A stretch of 10,875 nucleotides of DNA from an uncultured Solirubrobacteraceae bacterium (GTDB lineage Bacteria > Actinomycetota > Thermoleophilia > Solirubrobacterales > Solirubrobacteraceae), in assembly GCA_955652215.1 (NCBI GenBank), contig CATPAX010000273.1, positions 1 through 10,875 on the forward strand, in the 5' to 3' direction. Position 1 is the first letter of the stretch. The number at the start of each line of letters is the position of its first letter. The notes below the pieces were generated by a model. The model saw only the letters and a program-made list of their open reading frames with translations. It made no database searches and was not told where the DNA came from. A program made the translations under genes and the position numbers. Shown in pieces: positions 7,954 through 10,875 of the stretch.

Positions 7954-7977
7954 TTGTAATCCCGAGCGCGTTTACAA
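7954..7977. repeat. Inverted repeat TTGTAA-N12-TTACAA
   Basis: TTGTAA (7954-7959) and TTACAA (7972-7977) are perfect reverse complements separated by 12 bases. CAAAT/ATTTG (7975-7986) makes a second, overlapping small palindrome. The patch is notably AT-rich for this window. An operator for an unknown repressor is possible; the repeat may also be chance. Confidence 0.3.
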
Positions 7978-8054
7978 ATCTATTTGCGACCCACTCGTGT
8001 GCACGCTGGTGAACCGGCCGACCGATTGCGGCGCGCGAATGGCAGGGGGAGAAG

Positions 8055-8101
8055 TCACCTCAGGTCGATCGCCGAGGCCGTGTCTCCTCGTTCACCTCAG
8101 G
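8055..8101. repeat. Direct repeat TCACCTCAGG, two copies
   Basis: The 10-base sequence TCACCTCAGG occurs at 8055-8064 and 8092-8101, 37 bases apart. Its core CCTCAGG is a hyphenated palindrome. It lies 110-160 bases upstream of the YCII promoter candidate. A regulator binding site is possible. Confidence 0.3.
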
Positions 8102-8150
8102 CGCAGTGCGCGCTGACCAACCCTCTTCCCGCGGCCACCCGAGCCCCATC

Positions 8151-8172
8151 ACCTTGCCGGAGATGGCAAGGT
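8151..8172. repeat. 8-base inverted repeat upstream of YCII-ECF42
   Basis: ACCTTGCC (8151-8158) and GGCAAGGT (8165-8172) are perfect reverse complements around the 6-base centre GGAGAT. The element lies 40 bases upstream of the -35-like box at 8212. It could be an operator or a hairpin; no downstream T-run is present. Confidence 0.4.
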
Positions 8173-8211
8173 CAACCACCATCCAATCTCGCGAGCTAGT
8201 CCGCCGCTCTG

Positions 8212-8238
8212 TGTCCATCTGGGGGTACACCGTTCGTC
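8212..8238 (+). promoter_or_regulatory. ECF-type promoter candidate for the YCII-ECF42 operon
   Basis: TGTCCA (8212-8217), a 17-base spacer and CGTC (8235-8238) resemble the TGTC/CGTC promoters reported for ECF41/ECF42-type sigma factors. Transcription from about 8245 would leave a leader of about 16 bases holding AAGGAG (8250-8255). Autoregulation by the downstream ECF42 factor is the simplest reading. Confidence 0.6.
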
Positions 8239-8260
8239 TTGGCAGTAAAAAGGAGTGATC

Positions 8261-8602
8261 ATGCGTTATGCGCTGCTGGTTTGCGACGACGAGACTGCCG
8301 CGCTGAGCGAAGCGGAACGCCAAGAGCGATTCGCGGCCTTTCTTGCGTTTCAAGACGAACTGACTGCCCGCGGGATGCTGGTCAGCCGCGAGCGGTTGCG
8401 GCCTACTGCGGCCAGCACCACGGTCCGGATCCGAGACGGCGGCTTGGTGATTGCTGACGGACCGTTCGCGGAGACAAAGGAACAGATCGCCGGCTTCTTC
8501 GTGGTGGAATGCGAGGACCTTGATCAGGCCATCGAGATGGCCGCCAAGATCCCGGCCGCGGAGTACGGCACGATTGAGGTCAGGCCCGTGTGGGAGATGT
8601 AG
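8261..8602 (+). CDS. YCII/DGPF-domain protein
   Basis: This 113-residue protein has the YCII-related fold and the DGPF signature at residues 66-69, within [19 protein letters not shown]. The opening [11 protein letters not shown] and the ending [20 protein letters not shown] are typical of the family. DGPF proteins are the usual genomic partners of ECF42 sigma factors; their molecular function is not known. The ATG at 8261 follows AAGGAG with 5 bases between, and is preferred to the GTG at 8255, which lies in the Shine-Dalgarno sequence itself. The reading frame overlaps the sigma factor start by 13 bases, implying coupled translation. Confidence 0.95.
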   Translation: MRYALLVCDDETAALSEAERQERFAAFLAFQDELTARGMLVSRERLRPTAASTTVRIRDGGLVIADGPFAETKEQIAGFFVVECEDLDQAIEMAAKIPAAEYGTIEVRPVWEM

Positions 8603-9846
8603 CGCGAGCGCAAACTGCTGTCGCGGAGGCGTTCCGTTCGGAGTGGGGGCGGGTCGTCGCGTACTTGATTCGCATCACCGGCAACTGGGACCTGGCTGAG
8701 GAGTGTGCGCAGGATGCGTTCACGAGGGCACTTGAGCGCTGGCCTCGCGACGGGATCCCGACGAGCGCGGGCGGCTGGCTCAAGGCGACCGCTCGCAATC
8801 GGGCATATGACCGCTTGCGCCGGGACTCGGTCGGCGCCGCCAAGCTCCAGAAAGCAGCCATGACGGCAATCAGCGAGACGACCGACGAATACGACGACGA
8901 CGAGAGCGGTATCGGCGATGACCGGCTGCGATTGATGTTCACCTGCTGCCATCCGGCGCTGCCGCTCGAGGCCCAGGTCGCGTTGACGCTACGCACCCTC
9001 GCTGGACTGTCGACCTTCGAAATCGCGAGAGCGTTCCTGGTTCCGAACGAGACGATGGCCAAGCGCATCGTGCGCGCCAAACGAAAGATCCAGGACGCCG
9101 CGATCCCGTACCGCGTGCCGCCCGCACACGACCTGCCAGACCGCCTCGTGGCAGTCCTGGCCGTCATCTACGCCTTGTTCAACGAGGGGTACGGGGCGAG
9201 CGCCGGAGCCGACCTGATCAGGACTGGCCTGTGCGCCGAAGCGATCCGCCTCGCTCGTCTGCTCGTCGTCTTGATGCCAGATGAGCCCGAAGCGCTCGGG
9301 CTTCTCAGCCTGATCGCCCTGCACGATGCCCGCCGCCCGGCGCGCGTGGACGCCGCCGGCGACCTGATCACGCTCGAGGACCAGGACCGCAGCCTGTGGG
9401 ACACGACGGCGATCGGCGACGCGTGCACTGTCCTCGACGCCGCGGTGCGCCTCCGGCGCCCCGGTCCGTACCAGCTACAGGCAGCGATCGCGGCCTGCCA
9501 CGCGTCCGCTGCCACAGCGGCGGCGACCGACTGGCCGCAGATCGCGCTCTTGTATGAACGGCTGAGCCAGATGGTTCCTTCCCCGGTCATCACACTGAAC
9601 CGCGCCGTAGCCGTCGCGAAGGCCGAAGGGCCCGCGGCAGGACTTCTGATCGTCGACGAGCTTGACCGCAGCGGCGCGCTCTCGGAATACCACCTACTCC
9701 CCGCCACCCGCGCGGACCTGCTCCGCCGCCTCGGACGCACGGAGCAGGCGCAGACCGCCTATCGGCGGGCGCTCGAGCTCGCGCCCACCGACGCGGAGCG
9801 CCGCTACCTGATCAGACGGCTAGCGGAAGCATCCTTCAGTCCCTAG
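8590..9846 (+). CDS. ECF42-type RNA polymerase sigma factor with long C-terminal extension
   Basis: This 418-residue protein combines sigma region 2 (about 12-78, with [18 protein letters not shown] and [16 protein letters not shown]) and sigma region 4 (about 115-165, with [20 protein letters not shown]). Between them is an acidic linker that ends in [16 protein letters not shown], a stretch characteristic of this group. A C-terminal extension of about 240 residues follows, with the conserved FNEGY and TPR-like helices near 340-410. ECF42 factors lack a classical anti-sigma partner, and the extension is reported to be needed for activity. No anti-sigma gene is seen here, which fits. The GTG at 8590 is chosen because it gives the family N-terminus; it overlaps the YCII gene. 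A hairpin lies 13 bases past the stop. Confidence 0.94.
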   Translation: MGDVARAQTAVAEAFRSEWGRVVAYLIRITGNWDLAEECAQDAFTRALERWPRDGIPTSAGGWLKATARNRAYDRLRRDSVGAAKLQKAAMTAISETTDEYDDDESGIGDDRLRLMFTCCHPALPLEAQVALTLRTLAGLSTFEIARAFLVPNETMAKRIVRAKRKIQDAAIPYRVPPAHDLPDRLVAVLAVIYALFNEGYGASAGADLIRTGLCAEAIRLARLLVVLMPDEPEALGLLSLIALHDARRPARVDAAGDLITLEDQDRSLWDTTAIGDACTVLDAAVRLRRPGPYQLQAAIAACHASAATAAATDWPQIALLYERLSQMVPSPVITLNRAVAVAKAEGPAAGLLIVDELDRSGALSEYHLLPATRADLLRRLGRTEQAQTAYRRALELAPTDAERRYLIRRLAEASFSP

Positions 9847-9859
9847 CGGACGCAGCCGT

Positions 9860-9881
9860 CAGCTCGGCTGTTTCCGAGCTG
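9860..9881 (+). terminator. Hairpin after the ECF42 gene
   Basis: CAGCTCGG (9860-9867) and CCGAGCTG (9874-9881) form a perfect 8-base stem around the loop CTGTTT, 13 bases after the sigma factor stop. A downstream T-run is lacking. Its 3' edge is one base from the TGTCCA box of the next promoter candidate, which supports a transcription unit boundary here. Confidence 0.5.
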
Positions 9882-9882
9882 G

Positions 9883-9910
9883 TGTCCATCGAGGCCGCCT
9901 GTCATTCGTC
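9883..9910 (+). promoter_or_regulatory. ECF-type promoter candidate for the small gene at 9951/9985
   Basis: TGTCCA (9883-9888), an 18-base spacer and CGTC (9907-9910) repeat the pattern seen upstream of YCII-ECF42 and DUF899. TTCGTCTT (9905-9912) is shared by all three. The leader to the ATG at 9951 would be about 34 bases and contains GGAGG (9939-9943). Confidence 0.55.
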
Positions 9911-9950
9911 TTAGAGGCGACGCACTAACTCAATCTCTGGAGGTCGTCTG

Positions 9951-10022
9951 ATGCCCGACGCGCGGAATAATCGATTTTCGACGCATGAGACACCACCGGC
10001 GCGGTGTCTCGGCCGACGATGA
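9951..10022 (+). CDS. Short reading frame with strong ribosome-binding site (leader peptide or 5' part of a frameshifted gene)
   Basis: An ATG with an excellent GGAGG seven bases upstream opens a 23-codon frame that ends in TGA. It overlaps the 9985-10248 frame in a different phase. If one extra base lies in the overlap, or if a +1 slip occurs at TTTT (9975-9978), this would be the true N-terminus of the downstream protein. Otherwise it is a leader peptide. Codon bias in this stretch is mixed, so coding status is uncertain. Confidence 0.4.
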   Translation: MPDARNNRFSTHETPPARCLGRR

Positions 10023-10248
10023 CCTTCAGCCGACGCATCCGGTCCCCCACGTTCCGATTGAGGTCCAGGCCGCGTCGATGCGCGCTCTGCGCGCCATGCA
10101 CAACGAGATCCCGCTCGGCTACCAGAGGCGCGATGGCCACATGACCGCTTGCGCGCTCAGCAACACCGTCATCCGCGAGGACATGGCCATCGCGACCGGC
10201 CTCGCCAAGAGCCGCGGGTATCGTTCGGACGGCTGGGTCTTGGTTTAG
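9985..10248 (+). CDS. Small protein of unknown function
   Basis: I do not recognise this 87-residue protein. Its third codon positions from about 10045 to 10248 are overwhelmingly G or C, as in the confirmed genes here, so it is likely real coding sequence. The body contains VPIEVQAASMRALRAMHNEIPLG and IREDMAIATGLAKSRGYR, which look like short amphipathic helices. There is no signal peptide or membrane segment, and one cysteine. The ATG at 9985 has no ribosome-binding site, and an in-frame TGA at 9949-9951 blocks extension. The good ribosome-binding site upstream instead serves the ATG at 9951, in another frame. The gene may therefore be translated by frameshifting or reinitiation, or may be broken. 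An ECF-type promoter candidate precedes it. Confidence 0.55.
   Translation: MRHHRRGVSADDDLQPTHPVPHVPIEVQAASMRALRAMHNEIPLGYQRRDGHMTACALSNTVIREDMAIATGLAKSRGYRSDGWVLV
9987..10010 (+). promoter_or_regulatory. Hairpin at the overlap of the two small frames
   Basis: GAGACACC (9987-9994) and GGTGTCTC (10003-10010) form a perfect 8-base stem around an 8-base loop. It begins 8 bases after a TTTT run and covers the start of the second frame (ATG at 9985). It could stall ribosomes for a frameshift or control access to the second start. Confidence 0.45.
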
Positions 10249-10267
10249 CTGTGCTCCCGGGCCCCCG

Positions 10268-10273
10268 TATAGT
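10268..10273 (+). promoter_or_regulatory. -10 box for a leaderless DUF202 transcript
   Basis: TATAGT ends 7 bases before the GTG at 10281, so transcription would start at or next to the start codon. No Shine-Dalgarno sequence precedes that GTG. Leaderless mRNAs of this geometry are common in actinobacteria. No convincing -35 box is visible. Confidence 0.5.
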
Positions 10274-10280
10274 CGCCCCC

Positions 10281-10670
10281 GTGACCCCCTCGACGGACAT
10301 CGGGCCGCCCGGCGGCGCTGAGTTCGACCAGGCTGGCGACGCGACGCGCCGGACGCATCTGGCGAATGAGCGAACCTACCTGGCGTGGTGGCGGACCGGG
10401 CTGACGGCGCTTGCATCCGGCCTTGCGGTCGGCAGGGTCGTTCCGAGCCTCACCCATCAGACCCGCTGGCCCTACACGATCCTGGGAGCGGGGTTCGCGC
10501 TGGTCGGAATCGTGGCGATTGCATATGGCTTTGTGCGCCAGCAGGCGGTGCGGGACGCTGTGCGGCATGGCAGATTCGAGCACCCGAACGACGTCGTGCT
10601 CGTCGCGTTGACGGTGACCGGCGTGGCACTCGGAGTGCTGCTGCTCGTGCTTGTACTCGTCCAGTTCTAA
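10281..10670 (+). CDS. DUF202 (YidH-like) small membrane protein
   Basis: This 129-residue protein has the DUF202 signature near residues 25-41 (THLANERTYLAWWRTGL). Three hydrophobic segments follow, near 38-58, 65-88 and 104-127. The N-terminal 20 residues are hydrophilic. The family is found in many bacteria without an assigned function. The GTG at 10281 is chosen because the family similarity begins shortly after it; longer upstream starts overlap the preceding small gene. The probable start is leaderless. The gene converges on a sulfite-oxidase-like gene. Confidence 0.88.
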   Translation: MTPSTDIGPPGGAEFDQAGDATRRTHLANERTYLAWWRTGLTALASGLAVGRVVPSLTHQTRWPYTILGAGFALVGIVAIAYGFVRQQAVRDAVRHGRFEHPNDVVLVALTVTGVALGVLLLVLVLVQF

Positions 10671-10691
10671 ACGACGGTTGTAAAGGCCCGG

Positions 10692-10728
10692 CCCGCGTAA
10701 GCGGGGTACTAGTCGCGCTCGCCGCGAC
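10692..10728. terminator. Tandem hairpins between convergent genes
   Basis: CCCGC/GCGGG (10692-10705, loop GTAA) is followed by GTCGCG/CGCGAC (10712-10728, loop CTCGC). Both fall in the 66-base gap between the convergent DUF202 and sulfite-oxidase-like genes, where a bidirectional terminator is expected. The second stem has the same arms as the hairpin after the LysR gene (5909-5926). Confidence 0.4.
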
Positions 10729-10736
10729 GTGCTGAG

Positions 10737-10875
10737 CTAGCCCGCTGTGGCCCGCACGCGGACCCGCGGGCGGGCGTTGTTGACGTAGCCCTTCGGGTTC
10801 CACAACGCCGTCTCGTCCTCCGGCTGCGTCGCGGCCGAGGAGTCCCAGGCGCGGACGACGATCTCGTGCTCCCCG
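10737..10875 (-). CDS. Sulfite-oxidase-like molybdopterin oxidoreductase, C-terminal fragment
   Basis: The last 45 codons of a minus-strand gene run in from the window edge and end at TAG (10737-10739). The translation begins GEHEIVVRAWDSSAATQPED and continues ALWNPKGYVNN. This matches the C-terminal Mo-co oxidoreductase dimerisation domain of sulfite oxidase family enzymes, whose usual pattern is RAWD, TQPE and WNxKGYxNN. Most of the gene, including the molybdopterin-binding core, lies outside the window, so the substrate cannot be judged. Confidence 0.82.
   Translation of the reverse strand, partial: GEHEIVVRAWDSSAATQPEDETALWNPKGYVNNARPRVRVRATAG

Larger units (their letters stand above)
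7771..8249. other. Gene-free divergent intergenic region with regulatory signals
   Basis: No reading frame here has the codon bias, ribosome-binding site and family features of a gene. The stretch does hold two divergent ECF-type promoter candidates (7814-7840 minus, 8212-8238 plus). It also holds a 6-base inverted repeat TTGTAA/TTACAA (7954-7977) in an AT-richer patch, a direct repeat TCACCTCAGG (8055-8064 and 8092-8101) and an 8-base inverted repeat (8151-8172). About 370 bases between the two promoters is more than they need, so binding sites or a small RNA are possible. Confidence 0.5.

Noticed and set aside
7779..8012. Plus-strand 77-codon frame in the gap before YCII
   Set aside because: It has no ribosome-binding site, runs antisense through the DUF899 promoter element and shows no coding bias.
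8060..8353. Minus-strand 97-codon frame across the YCII promoter
   Set aside because: It covers the start of the YCII gene and its promoter, lacks a ribosome-binding site at any start, and its codon bias is only moderate.
9925..10416. Minus-strand 163-codon frame
   Set aside because: It is antisense to the G/C3-biased small gene and the DUF202 start, with low-complexity Arg/Ser-rich sequence and no recognisable domain.

Overview
The window is GC-rich and its genes show strong G/C bias at third codon positions. It carries a coenzyme-F420 reductase-like gene, an ECF42-type sigma factor with its DGPF/YCII partner, and DUF899, DUF2182 and DUF202 proteins. This suggests a soil-type actinobacterium, perhaps of the Thermoleophilia/Solirubrobacterales kind. 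The lineage is an inference from gene content and composition; no rRNA is present. I see no tRNA, CRISPR, insertion sequence or phage gene.

Region 1 (77-4827, minus strand) is a tight three-gene operon. Its order is an NpdG-like NAD(P)-binding protein, a DJ-1/PfpI (Hsp31-like) protein, and a 1097-residue fusion. The fusion joins a VioB-type ferritin-like module, a CDGSH iron-sulfur domain, a divergent 4Fe-4S domain, a second CDGSH domain, a truncated haemoglobin and a short conserved tail. A LysR regulator (4987-5898, plus) is transcribed divergently and is the likely controller. The theme looks like redox, iron or carbonyl stress.

Region 2 (6149-7758, minus strand) is a two-gene operon of a DUF899 thioredoxin-like protein and a DUF2182 membrane protein, joined by an ATGA overlap. 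Region 3 (8261-9846, plus) is a YCII/DGPF protein and an ECF42 sigma factor overlapping by 13 bases. The 502-base gap between regions 2 and 3 holds no convincing gene. It does hold two divergent promoter-like elements and several inverted or direct repeats.

Region 4 (9847-10670, plus) begins with a hairpin after the sigma gene, then a third promoter-like element. Next comes an unusual pair of out-of-frame small reading frames (9951-10022 and 9985-10248) with a strong hairpin at the overlap, then a DUF202 membrane protein that appears to be read from a leaderless transcript. The window closes with the C-terminal end of a convergent sulfite-oxidase-like gene (10737-10875, minus).

The most interesting signal is that DUF899, YCII-ECF42 and the small gene at 9951/9985 each have the same bipartite element upstream: TGTCC(A/T), 17-18 bases, CGTC, with TTCGTCTT around the second box. 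This looks like a local ECF sigma regulon: the sigma factor would control its own operon, a thioredoxin-like/membrane pair, and an undescribed small gene that may need frameshifting or reinitiation, or may be broken.
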